A stretch of DNA of 64,000 nucleotides from Streptomyces sp. NA04227 (lineage in GTDB: Bacteria > Actinomycetota > Actinomycetes > Streptomycetales > Streptomycetaceae): positions 6,313,001 through 6,377,000 of the forward strand of contig NZ_CP054918.1 in NCBI RefSeq assembly GCF_013364195.1. Reading direction: 5' to 3'. Below, in pieces: positions 56,842-64,000 of this stretch. How positions within the stretch are numbered: the stretch's first letter is position 1; each line of letters begins with the position of its first letter. Both the position numbers and the translations under genes were made by a program. A model generated the notes under the pieces. The model made no database searches. It was not told the DNA's origin and worked only from the letters and a program-made list of their open reading frames with translations.

Positions 56842-58320
56842 TCATTGCGGCTCGATGACCCACACCGAGGGGTCGTCCTCGTCATCAGTCTGCGTCGCGC
56901 CGATGGCTAGTCGGCCCCGGTGGTAAACGAGATGAGTGCCATCGGGTTCGAAGAAGTCCCAGTCCTCTGTCTGGATGTAGTAGAAGGGGGTCTTTTTGCC
57001 GGTGACGGGGTCGAGTTCGAAGAGCACACCCGGCTCTGACACCATCCCTGTTTGGTAGGCGAGCGCCTTGCTGCCGTTGGCCTGTACGACCTGGATCGGC
57101 GCAAGGTCGCGTCCGTCGAACTTCTTTCCGCTCTTTCCGGTGGCAAGGTCGTAGGCGATGACCTCGTTCGAGGGCGCGTCTCCGAGCTCGATGCGTTTCT
57201 TCGAGGCGATGAAGAGGTGCGTCTCGCTGACGACGACGGACGAGCACTGGTCGACCGCGAAGTAGTCCGGGACCTGCTTGCCGCAGGTGATCGCATTCCA
57301 CTCCTGGTCGCCCGGCATGGTCGAGCGCACCTTGCCCGCATCGTCCAGGTGGATCAGCAGCGACTCGTACTCGCCCGCTTCCTTCAGGACAGACAGAACA
57401 ACAGGGGCAGTCGAGACGACGTGGACCTGCTTGAGACCTTCACCGGGGGCGTAGGTCCACTTCGGCTTCCCGGTACGAGGGTCGATCTCTTCCACCTTCA
57501 GCTTCATCCGGTCGATCTCACCGCAGCCGACCACTGCCAGCATCCTGCGTCCACCGGCGAAACCCTGGTCTGTGCACTCAGAGGGCTGCGTGTCGGCCCA
57601 TAACCGTTTGCCACTTCGCAGGTCGTAGGATGCGGAGCCAATCCCCCAGGCGGCCACTGCGGTGTCCTGCGAGATGGTGACGCTGCTGGGGTTGCCGTAC
57701 CTGCCGCCTCCCGCGGACAGGGCGCCCGGCAGCTTCTCGTCCCACAGCTTCTTGCCCTTGTTGAGGTCGACACCGATGATGCGCCCGCACACCGGATCGC
57801 CGTTACGGTCACGAGTCATGACAAGCACGGCTGTGCGACCGTCCACAGTGAGGTGCTGGGTGGCACTGCATATGCTCGCGCCGAAGTCGAGCTTGTACAG
57901 GCCCTTCTCCTTCGCAGGGCCGCGCTTCCGTGTGAGCTTCCACCCCTCCAGGACGGTTCCGCGGGCTTCTACGAGGCGCGTGTCGGTCAGCCACAACCCG
58001 GGGTAGTCGACCATCTCGTTCTTCTTCAACGGCCCCTCAAGCAGGCTCAGCAGCTCTGTTCCGCCCTGGTTGCGCGGCCGGGTGGCGACCTCTTCGCGTA
58101 CGTCGCCGGGCAGTTGACGGGGTCGGAGGTCTCCGTGGAGGCCCACAGGATCCGAGGCGGCGGGGGACGAGAGCCACAGCCAGCCGCCGAGGCAGGCAGC
58201 GAGAAGAGTGAGGCAGAGGCCGCCGACCGTGATGAGGCACAGTGCCCTGCGGCGCCGGTCCTTGTCGGCGGCTTCTCGCCGTGACTGGGTGTAGAGGGAG
58301 GCCGGGGGCCCGAAACTCAC
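56842..58320 (-). CDS. Membrane-anchored beta-propeller protein (PQQ-like repeats)
   Basis: 492 residues. A basic N-terminus (RREAADKDRRRR), one transmembrane helix (about residues 28-52), and an extracellular eight-bladed-type propeller with repeated WD-like strands (VDLNKGKKLWDEK; SYDLRSGKRLWAD; IDPRTGKPKWTY; YDLATGKSGKKF). Such repeats bind proteins or quinones; no enzyme is inferred. GTG 58320 follows AGGGA. Its codon use matches the foreign-style block, and it may be a surface receptor or accessory factor of this cargo set. Confidence 0.83.
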   Translation of the reverse strand: MSFGPPASLYTQSRREAADKDRRRRALCLITVGGLCLTLLAACLGGWLWLSSPAASDPVGLHGDLRPRQLPGDVREEVATRPRNQGGTELLSLLEGPLKKNEMVDYPGLWLTDTRLVEARGTVLEGWKLTRKRGPAKEKGLYKLDFGASICSATQHLTVDGRTAVLVMTRDRNGDPVCGRIIGVDLNKGKKLWDEKLPGALSAGGGRYGNPSSVTISQDTAVAAWGIGSASYDLRSGKRLWADTQPSECTDQGFAGGRRMLAVVGCGEIDRMKLKVEEIDPRTGKPKWTYAPGEGLKQVHVVSTAPVVLSVLKEAGEYESLLIHLDDAGKVRSTMPGDQEWNAITCGKQVPDYFAVDQCSSVVVSETHLFIASKKRIELGDAPSNEVIAYDLATGKSGKKFDGRDLAPIQVVQANGSKALAYQTGMVSEPGVLFELDPVTGKKTPFYYIQTEDWDFFEPDGTHLVYHRGRLAIGATQTDDEDDPSVWVIEPQ

Positions 58321-58813
58321 GGCACTGTCCCTTCTCGCCGTGCCCGGAACATGTGACCGGGGCGTTTGCTTACTGTGGCTGATCGAATCCCAAGCGTAGT
58401 GAATGCCTCTGATGAGGCGTTCAGCGGGTTCGGAGGTTCAGCGTGCATTTGCCATGTGCTGGAAGGGAGTTGCGCGGTGAGTCTTCGGGAGTCCACTGCG
58501 AAGCGCATGATGGGCAAGGCGAAGACGCACAGGGGGCAGGCTCGTGCGGCCTCGTCCCGATGGTCAGGTGCACTGGCCGGATGCCGTCCGCGAGCAGCTC
58601 AGCCTTCACCACGGGCGGGCCGTCCAGGACGAGCAGCAACGGCGTAGCGCTGTCCGAACTCGTGTATCCAGGTGAACAAGCTTTAGAGACCAGGCGTGAT
58701 CACTCATGACCACGGCTTCCTTTGGCTGCCCCAATTCGCCCCGTACTCACCGCACGTGACAGGAGCAGGCCGAGCGTAGCCTGACCTGCCCAAGTCCGAA
58801 GGCCCCGCCTAAC
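58321..58813. other. 493-base gap without a supported gene
   Basis: Several short frames are open on both strands, but none has a binding site, good codon bias or recognisable motif. It probably contains the promoter of the beta-propeller gene and decayed sequence. Confidence 0.4.
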
Positions 58814-59326
58814 TCACAACTTGCTGAAGACCACGCCGCGCCAGGTCCAGCCCGACTTGAGCACGGCGTTCCGCAGAGGGTTGCGCAGTTCTGCGCTGTC
58901 AAAGTGGAAAATCTCCGTCGCTTCGAGACGGCCACTGTCACCTCGCTGGATCTTCCAGTCGCGGGTGACTGTCCTGTTCGGCCCTCGCGAGTACTCCGAC
59001 GAAATCTCAAGCCTGGGTGGGTTCCCGACTCGCGTGACCTCCCACTGCTCCTCCAGGGCACGCACCTCATGGTTCTCCTGGACCAGGCGCATCCGGATCC
59101 GGACGGCGCGAGTCAGCTGGGACTCGATGAAGAAGGTCTGCCAGGCAGGCTCCGCCATCCGCCATTCCGCCACCAAGTCAGCGTTTTCCGCAGCGCCGTC
59201 GCGGACGATGTACGGGACATCAGACCGGTTGAGGTTGAGCAGGGCTGCCCGAGTCTGCTCGGCTGAGACTGGCGCAACATCGTCGGCAGGGCGCTGGGTT
59301 CCGGTTAGTTTGTCGAAGAGTCCCAT
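58814..59326 (-). CDS. Conserved T7SS-locus protein of unknown function
   Basis: 170 residues. It begins MGLFDKLTGTQRPAD, an N-terminus I have seen in streptomycete proteins of this region. The middle is strand-rich (VRIRMRLVQENHEVRALEEQWEV) with many aromatic and charged residues and no membrane helix or signal. Cytoplasmic, possibly a chaperone or scaffold for the neighbouring substrate. The start ATG 59326. It sits 57 bases after the next minus-strand gene and is probably in its transcript. Confidence 0.75.
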   Translation of the reverse strand: MGLFDKLTGTQRPADDVAPVSAEQTRAALLNLNRSDVPYIVRDGAAENADLVAEWRMAEPAWQTFFIESQLTRAVRIRMRLVQENHEVRALEEQWEVTRVGNPPRLEISSEYSRGPNRTVTRDWKIQRGDSGRLEATEIFHFDSAELRNPLRNAVLKSGWTWRGVVFSKL

Positions 59327-59383
59327 GAAGCCAACCTATGAGGGATCCGATTTCCGATTCAGTATTCGTCGCTGAGAGATGTG

Positions 59384-59881
59384 TTACGTCGGTCCGTCGG
59401 CGCCCGGACGGACCGTGCGCACAAAGTCCTGGAAGTCGGCCAGGACAGTGGGGTATTGAGAAGCAGTGCAGGTGAGGGCCAGGCGGATCACCGCACGCTT
59501 GCGCGGATCGGCGGCGTCCAGCATGGACAAGTACACCTGAGACTGGACGAGTTCGCGGCTCACCCCACCGACCATGGCAGAGAAGGTCAGCGTCTGTGTG
59601 AGGCCCGGAACATCTACGGAGTCGGCCTCACGGCGGCCAGCGACGGCAATCGACGTGACGGCCTGGCGCAAGCGCTTCACCGATTCGTCAGCGATCTCGG
59701 GCAGCGTTGCTGAATCTGGGCGGAACTCACCGTCGATGGTGATGTTTGAGGTGAATCCGGCATCCGGCGGCAGATGTCCCGCGACGAACGCTGCTCCAGG
59801 GGCGTTGACTTCGTCCGGTGGTGCGGCGCGCCAGCCTTCCGGCAGTGCAAACTTGATCGGGACGGGCAGAGTCGTGGCCAT
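59384..59881 (-). CDS. Conserved T7SS-locus protein, LpqN/PsbP-like fold suspected
   Basis: 165 residues: PVPIKFALPEGWRAAPP at the start, ITIDGEF, and a C-terminal TVLADFQDFVRTV. Pattern and length resemble Mog1/PsbP or mycobacterial LpqN-type domains. It has no signal peptide, so unlike LpqN it stays in the cytoplasm. The position, between the large putative secreted protein and the unknown 170-residue protein, suggests a chaperone role. No active site is visible. ATG 59881. Confidence 0.72.
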   Translation of the reverse strand: MATTLPVPIKFALPEGWRAAPPDEVNAPGAAFVAGHLPPDAGFTSNITIDGEFRPDSATLPEIADESVKRLRQAVTSIAVAGRREADSVDVPGLTQTLTFSAMVGGVSRELVQSQVYLSMLDAADPRKRAVIRLALTCTASQYPTVLADFQDFVRTVRPGADGPT

Positions 59882-59940
59882 GTCGAGCCTTCCATGCTGG
59901 GAGAATGCACCCGCACACAGTGGTTTGAAGGTGATGAAGG

Positions 59941-61263
59941 TCAGAACACACTGCCGACGCTGCCGATACCATCGCCGATCGCATTCACCCCCTTGCCGAG
60001 ACCGTCGGCCAAGTCACCCGCGGTGTCGGTGACCCTCCCGGGGTCGACGCTGAACTCGAAGGCCACGCCTCCACCAACGCCGGGGGAGACGCCCAATCTG
60101 GGCCTGAGGTGCCATACGCCGTTGCTGTCCTTTCCGAAGCCCAACCCGGCCTCCGCACCGGGGCCGAGCCACCCTTCGGCCGTGACGCCCGCCCCGATTC
60201 CCCCAATGTCCGCACCTTGGGTGACGCTTCCCTTCACGCCGGCGAAAGCCTCGGCCCCCGCCTGCACGCCATCGACACCTGCCCCCGTGTTGACATCCGC
60301 CGCAGCGCCGGCCATGGTCTCAGCCCGTGCGTAGATGCCGACAGGACCGGCATCGGCCCTGCCTTTGGCCGAGGCCTCACCTCCGACCAGTAAACCTGTT
60401 TGGCCTTGGACGCCCTCCGTGGTGATGAGCCAAGCGGCGGAGCCCTTGGCGCCCGCATAGGCTTCGGCCCCTCCAGAAAGTTTCAGCGGGCCGTTGGCGA
60501 TCGACCCCTCCGCGGTCGCGCGGCCCAGGTCGGCATGCTTCTCAGCCTCACGCAGCTTGCCGGCCCCGGTGTCCGGACCCGTGACTGAGCTCCCGACATC
60601 GGGGCCTGACGCAGAGGCGTCACCTTCAGCGACCCAACCGGATGTCTTCATGCCAGGGTTGGGTTCCGGCTTCCCTGCCGTCGCAAGGTCACCGACGGCG
60701 TTCGCGTTGAATCCGCCGAATCCGGTGCCGTCCAGTGAAACGTCGCTCGTCGCACGGGCCAGGGCCCGCTTGACACTCTCATCGGTGTCGTTGACGGCCT
60801 TGACGGCTTTGGCGATGTCGTCAGTCCAGCCCTGCGCCTTCTTGCGGGCATCAGCCAGGAGTTGTGGGTAGTCAGGGGCGTGCTTGAGTGTGTACCGCTC
60901 CTGCTCGGACAGCATGTCGTACCCGATGTAGTCCGCGTTGCCGGAGTTGTCGACCCTGAACTTCTTCTCCTCGGCGTCATGGACCAAGTCCTTCACCGCC
61001 TTCTGCAGGCGAGTCAGTTCGGTGTGCGCATCTGTGAGGAGACTGGCAATTGCGAGAGCCTCTGCCTTGGCCGCTCCGTACTCGAAGGCTGTGGCAGATG
61101 CCTTCTGCTGCTGCACGCCGTGCGCGACCCCCTGCCAATTCCCATTGTCCAGCACGGCCTGCACATGCTTCTCGTAGTTGGTCTTCAGCTCACCGAAGCG
61201 CTCGCCCATCTTCTTCCACGCCTCGGCCACGTCCGTAAGTGGAGACAGATCGGCTGTCATCAC
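59941..61263 (-). CDS. Putative T7SS-exported protein with helical N-terminus and Gly/Ala-rich repeat C-terminus
   Basis: 440 residues. The N-terminal 130 residues are helical with a WQG turn (NGNWQGVAHG, about residue 43), resembling LXG/WXG-type export domains. A charged linker follows. Residues about 215-440 hold a Gly/Ala-rich pattern in which AxAxAG-like units recur (GGAEAYAGAKGSA; GAEAFAGVKGSV; GGIGAGVTAEGWLG), typical of beta-roll or membrane-inserting surfaces, with no known toxin catalytic residues. The gene is preceded by a WXG-like gene 33 bases upstream, the usual order for effector and partner. Secretion is inferred. Confidence 0.8.
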   Translation of the reverse strand: MMTADLSPLTDVAEAWKKMGERFGELKTNYEKHVQAVLDNGNWQGVAHGVQQQKASATAFEYGAAKAEALAIASLLTDAHTELTRLQKAVKDLVHDAEEKKFRVDNSGNADYIGYDMLSEQERYTLKHAPDYPQLLADARKKAQGWTDDIAKAVKAVNDTDESVKRALARATSDVSLDGTGFGGFNANAVGDLATAGKPEPNPGMKTSGWVAEGDASASGPDVGSSVTGPDTGAGKLREAEKHADLGRATAEGSIANGPLKLSGGAEAYAGAKGSAAWLITTEGVQGQTGLLVGGEASAKGRADAGPVGIYARAETMAGAAADVNTGAGVDGVQAGAEAFAGVKGSVTQGADIGGIGAGVTAEGWLGPGAEAGLGFGKDSNGVWHLRPRLGVSPGVGGGVAFEFSVDPGRVTDTAGDLADGLGKGVNAIGDGIGSVGSVF

Positions 61264-61296
61264 GTCGTTATAGCTCAGAGCCGTGGACCTCTCCCG

Positions 61297-61701
61297 TCAC
61301 ATTCCGTCGAAACTGCTGGGGGGCCTCACCGAAGCCGCCTGCGCACCGATGCCGACGTCCTGGTTTTGGAAGATGTTCTTCGTGCCATGCAGCGCGTTCA
61401 ACTCCTGCTGCAGCCGCGCCATCAGCCGGTTCGCCTGCCCCTGCCATGCGGTCAGCGCGTCAGAGACCCCCTGGTCCAGAGTCCAGTTGGAAAGCCGTTC
61501 CAGCCCGGTGTCCTGCTTGATCAGGGGGCTCGTGGGGGCCGCTGGGGCGAACAAGGGGGGCCGTACCGTTCCGCCGCCCTCCGCCATGTGGGTAGCCAAC
61601 TGGGTGCTTGGCATGAGGGCCTCTGTCAGGTATTTCGCCGCACGCTGCTTGTCGCCACGCGAGCTCGCAAGAGTCTGCTCATCGCCGATTCCGACTCCCA
61701 T
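61297..61701 (-). CDS. WXG100-like partner of the putative exported protein
   Basis: 134 residues with a WQG turn (LTAWQGQANRL, about residue 86) between two helices; the first 50 residues are Pro/Thr-rich. ATG 61701 (MGVGIGDEQ) with GGAG eight bases upstream is preferred to a TTG two codons before. By analogy with LXG effector systems it may be a small helical partner that forms the export-competent complex. Confidence 0.8.
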   Translation of the reverse strand: MGVGIGDEQTLASSRGDKQRAAKYLTEALMPSTQLATHMAEGGGTVRPPLFAPAAPTSPLIKQDTGLERLSNWTLDQGVSDALTAWQGQANRLMARLQQELNALHGTKNIFQNQDVGIGAQAASVRPPSSFDGM

Positions 61702-62014
61702 ACACAACTCCGATACGTTTGTGTCTCGTTAGATTCACTTCCAGCAAGCGGATCGCTGAAGCTGGCCGTGTGCAATATCAGCTACGCGCGGCATGAATGC
61801 TCGCCTGGCCTGAATGAGGTCGTGCAAGTTGCGGCCGAGGATGCGAAGGATCCGCGCTGTGCAACTCGGCGGACGTGATGCCGTTGTTGACGGCCCGTTG
61901 ACGTCGAGGATGTTGGATACGTTCCAGTGAGCCTGGCTGGCGTCATGCCAGGAGTGGTCCGGCCAAGTATGCTTCCGGCGTCTTCTTCTTGTTATCCCCA
62001 ACGCCGGAGTCCCC
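61702..62014. other. 313-base gap, possible gene remnant
   Basis: The minus strand from about 61735 to 61990 keeps an open frame with charged, basic sequence (RILRILGRNLHDL), but it lacks a binding site and its continuation runs antisense to the lipoprotein gene. It may be a fragment of a lost gene. The rest should hold divergent promoters. Confidence 0.35.
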
Positions 62015-62368
62015 ATGACCACCAACCGGTTGTCTGCTGCTGCTTCGCTCCTCTCGGCCGTAGCCACCAGTGTGCTGCTGGTCGGGTGCTCGGCCTCAGC
62101 CGATGTTGGAACGTCGACACCGGAAATGTCCTCGGGCAAGCTCTCCGCACTACTCGCCGAAAGGCTCGCCGCTACAACGGGCCAGCCAAAGCCGAACATT
62201 GACTGTCCCGAGGACCTCGTAGGTGAGGTCGGTGCCACCACCCGGTGTCGGCTCATTGCGGACGACGGCAGCACCTTGGGCGTAACCGTCAAGGTGACAT
62301 CCGTCGACGGAGACCAGATCCAATTCGACTTCAAGGCAGACGACACGGCTTCCCCTGCTCCGAACTGA
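62015..62368 (+). CDS. Lipoprotein with DUF4333-like domain
   Basis: 117 residues. Signal ending in the lipobox LLVGC (Cys25), then a disordered Ser/Thr stretch and a small domain with CPEDLVGEVGATTRC, matching DUF4333 (two cysteines that may bond). Located outside the membrane. It is the only plus-strand gene between two minus-strand groups. ATG 62015 was chosen because it begins the signal (MTTNRLSA). Function unknown. Confidence 0.83.
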   Translation: MTTNRLSAAASLLSAVATSVLLVGCSASADVGTSTPEMSSGKLSALLAERLAATTGQPKPNIDCPEDLVGEVGATTRCRLIADDGSTLGVTVKVTSVDGDQIQFDFKADDTASPAPN

Positions 62369-62423
62369 GCACCGCGCCGAACCTCAGCAACCTGTAGTCG
62401 GGAGCCCTGTTCCTTTGTCAACC

Positions 62424-64000
62424 TCAATACTCCCGAACCCACCCCGTCTGCACCATCGGCTTCCCCCGCCGTCGTGACACGAAGGTGCCTCGCCCCACAG
62501 GCATGGGCCTCGGTCGCACCCCCGCCAGCAGGTCGCCCTCGGTCGGGTCCCCCGACAACACCAGCCCCTGTGCCCCCAGTTCCGTCATCCGCTGGATGAA
62601 CGGTTCATAGGTTGCCCGTCCTGCCCCCGCCGTGTTCCGAGCAATGATGAACCGCACCCCCACATCCCGTGCGAACGGAAGCTGCTCGGCAAGCGGGGCC
62701 AGGGGATTGCCGCTCGATGTCGACACCAAGTCGTAGTCGTCGACGACCACATACACCGTGGGGCCTCGCCACCAGCTACGGTCCTTGAGTTGTTGCGCCG
62801 TCACATCCGCAGTGGGCGCCCGTCGTTGCATCAGATCCGCCAGAGCGCCGACATGGTGCTCCATCGCGTTGGACATCGGCACGTACTCCGCAAGGTGCGA
62901 CCCAGGCGTGGCGTCGAGCAGCCCACGGCGGTTGTCGACCACGAAGAACTTGCAGGCGTCGCCCGTATACCGCCGGCTCAACTGCCCAATCAGCAACCGC
63001 AAAAGATTCGTCTTCCCCGACTCGCTCTCCCCGAACACCAACAGGAACGGGTCCTGGTCGAAGTTGACGAACACCGGCTCCAGGTTGTTCTCGTCGATCG
63101 CGAAGGCGACTCCCCGCTCCGGATGCTGATGACCCGCCGGAAGCACCTCCGCCCCCAACTCCCGCGGCAGCAACCGCACCGCGGGCGCGCCCGTACCCCG
63201 CCAGTGCCGCGCGACCTCCGCACCCAACGCGGCTGTGGCTTCGGCCAGTTCGGTATCCGAGTTCAGGCCGTCCATGCGCGGCACGGCCCCCATGAAGTGC
63301 AGCTTCTGCGGTGACTGACCCCGCCCGGGCACGCCGCTCGGGACGTTCGCGGCGACCTTGCGGTCGAACTCCGAGTCCATGGTGTCGCCCAGGCGCAGTT
63401 CCAGGCGGTTCATCAGGTGGTCCTTGAGGTTGGCGCGTACCTCCATGGAGCGGGAGGCGGTGAGGACCAGGTGGATGCCGTAGCCGAGGCCGCGGGCGGC
63501 GATGTCGAGGACGGCTGTTTCCAGGGCCTCGTAGTCGGTGCGGAAGTTGCCCCAGCCGTCGATCAGGAGGAAGACGTCACCCCACGGCTGGTCCGTCACC
63601 GAGATCTGGCCGCGGGCGCGGCGGGTCCGGAACTCACCGATGGACGAGATACCAGACGCGCGGAAGTACTCCTCTCGGCGGGTGAGGACGCCGTAGACCT
63701 CGGCGACGGTGCGGCGTACGCGTTCCGGGTCGAGGCGGGAGGCGACGCCGCCGACGTGCGGGATGTTGGTCAGGGCGGCCATCGAGCCGCCGCCGAAGTC
63801 CAGTGCGTAGAACTGCACTTCCTGAGGGGTGTGGGTGAGGGCGAAGGCGCAGACGAGGGTGCGCAGGAGGGTCGACTTGCCGGACTGCGGGCCGCCGAGG
63901 ATCTGCATGTGGCCGGCCGCGCCCGAGAAGTCGCACCACAGGGCGTCCCGGCGCTGTTCGTAGGGCTTGTCCACCAGGCCGACGGGGACCACGAGCCGTC
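62424..64000 (-). CDS. eccC: T7SS motor ATPase EccC, C-terminal part (5' end beyond window)
   Basis: FtsK/SpoIIIE-family ATPase that powers secretion and recognises YxxxD/E signals. The frame runs past base 64000, so only about 525 C-terminal residues are seen. Two ATPase modules are visible: one with Walker A GGPQSGKST and Walker B VFLLIDGW, one with Walker A GESESGKTN and VYVVVDDYD. By comparison with known EccC these are domains 2 and 3. Third positions of codons are less GC-rich in the last 250 residues (about 62424-63100) than upstream, so the C-terminal domain lies within the foreign-style block. The substrate-binding last domain could thus be co-inherited with the cargo. Confidence 0.93.
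   Translation of the reverse strand, partial: RLVVPVGLVDKPYEQRRDALWCDFSGAAGHMQILGGPQSGKSTLLRTLVCAFALTHTPQEVQFYALDFGGGSMAALTNIPHVGGVASRLDPERVRRTVAEVYGVLTRREEYFRASGISSIGEFRTRRARGQISVTDQPWGDVFLLIDGWGNFRTDYEALETAVLDIAARGLGYGIHLVLTASRSMEVRANLKDHLMNRLELRLGDTMDSEFDRKVAANVPSGVPGRGQSPQKLHFMGAVPRMDGLNSDTELAEATAALGAEVARHWRGTGAPAVRLLPRELGAEVLPAGHQHPERGVAFAIDENNLEPVFVNFDQDPFLLVFGESESGKTNLLRLLIGQLSRRYTGDACKFFVVDNRRGLLDATPGSHLAEYVPMSNAMEHHVGALADLMQRRAPTADVTAQQLKDRSWWRGPTVYVVVDDYDLVSTSSGNPLAPLAEQLPFARDVGVRFIIARNTAGAGRATYEPFIQRMTELGAQGLVLSGDPTEGDLLAGVRPRPMPVGRGTFVSRRRGKPMVQTGWVREY

Noticed and set aside
58366..58709. Short frames on both strands in the 58.3-58.8 kb gap
   Set aside because: No binding sites, no motifs, poor codon bias; not supported as genes.
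61735..61990. Minus-strand frame with basic helix-like sequence
   Set aside because: It suggested a transposase or recombinase fragment, but no motif could be assigned; kept only as a possible remnant.

Overview
The window is actinobacterial chromosome of the Streptomyces type. It has very high GC, a strong G/C bias at third codon positions, many GTG starts and many ATGA start-stop overlaps. The gene order gabT, then ispC-rseP-ispG-proS, then rimP-nusA-ylxR-infB-ylxP-rbfA-truB-ribF, then an ESX-type type VII secretion (T7SS) locus, matches the core chromosome arm of streptomycetes as I remember it. No rRNA, tRNA, CRISPR array or intact insertion sequence was recognised.

Region 1 (1-11.5 kb) is a catabolic neighbourhood. 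It holds a PAP2 phosphatase, a GABA-type aminotransferase (gabT), a membrane-anchored conjugation-type ATPase, a PucR-family regulator, an aldehyde dehydrogenase and a large acyl-CoA dehydrogenase. The aminotransferase, regulator and aldehyde dehydrogenase plausibly form an amine/GABA degradation module. Region 2 (11.6-21.6 kb) holds two enzymes of the MEP isoprenoid pathway (ispC, ispG) around a site-2 protease, two acetyltransferases, prolyl-tRNA synthetase, a kinase-fold protein that has lost its catalytic residues, and a small ferritin-like/lipoprotein pair.

Region 3 (21.9-34.5 kb) is the translation/transcription operon from rimP to ribF. infB is preceded by a leader with three coupled mini-ORFs and a hairpin, and followed by a 19-bp hairpin. 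Between truB and ribF lies a 1233-residue protein with a trypsin-like domain lacking its catalytic serine, fused to a STAND/NACHT-like NTPase and a long helical C-terminus. Region 4 (34.5-40.8 kb) is a complete peptide-type ABC importer operon on the minus strand. Its binding protein is anchored by a C-terminal membrane helix.

Region 5 (41-64 kb) is the T7SS locus: an EspI-like 1831-residue MinD-type ATPase, an unknown protein, EccE, EccB, two mycosin proteases, four WXG100-like proteins in two plus-strand groups, a minus-strand group with a large putative secreted protein and a WXG-like partner, and the C-terminal part of EccC running off the right edge. EccD is not in the window and probably lies beyond EccC. 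From about 53.6 kb, inside the second WXG gene, codon use shifts to lower GC. The normal pattern returns inside eccC at about 63 kb. This looks like a cargo cassette exchanged within a conserved secretion frame. The candidates I rate most interesting are this cargo cassette, the STAND pseudo-protease and the infB leader.
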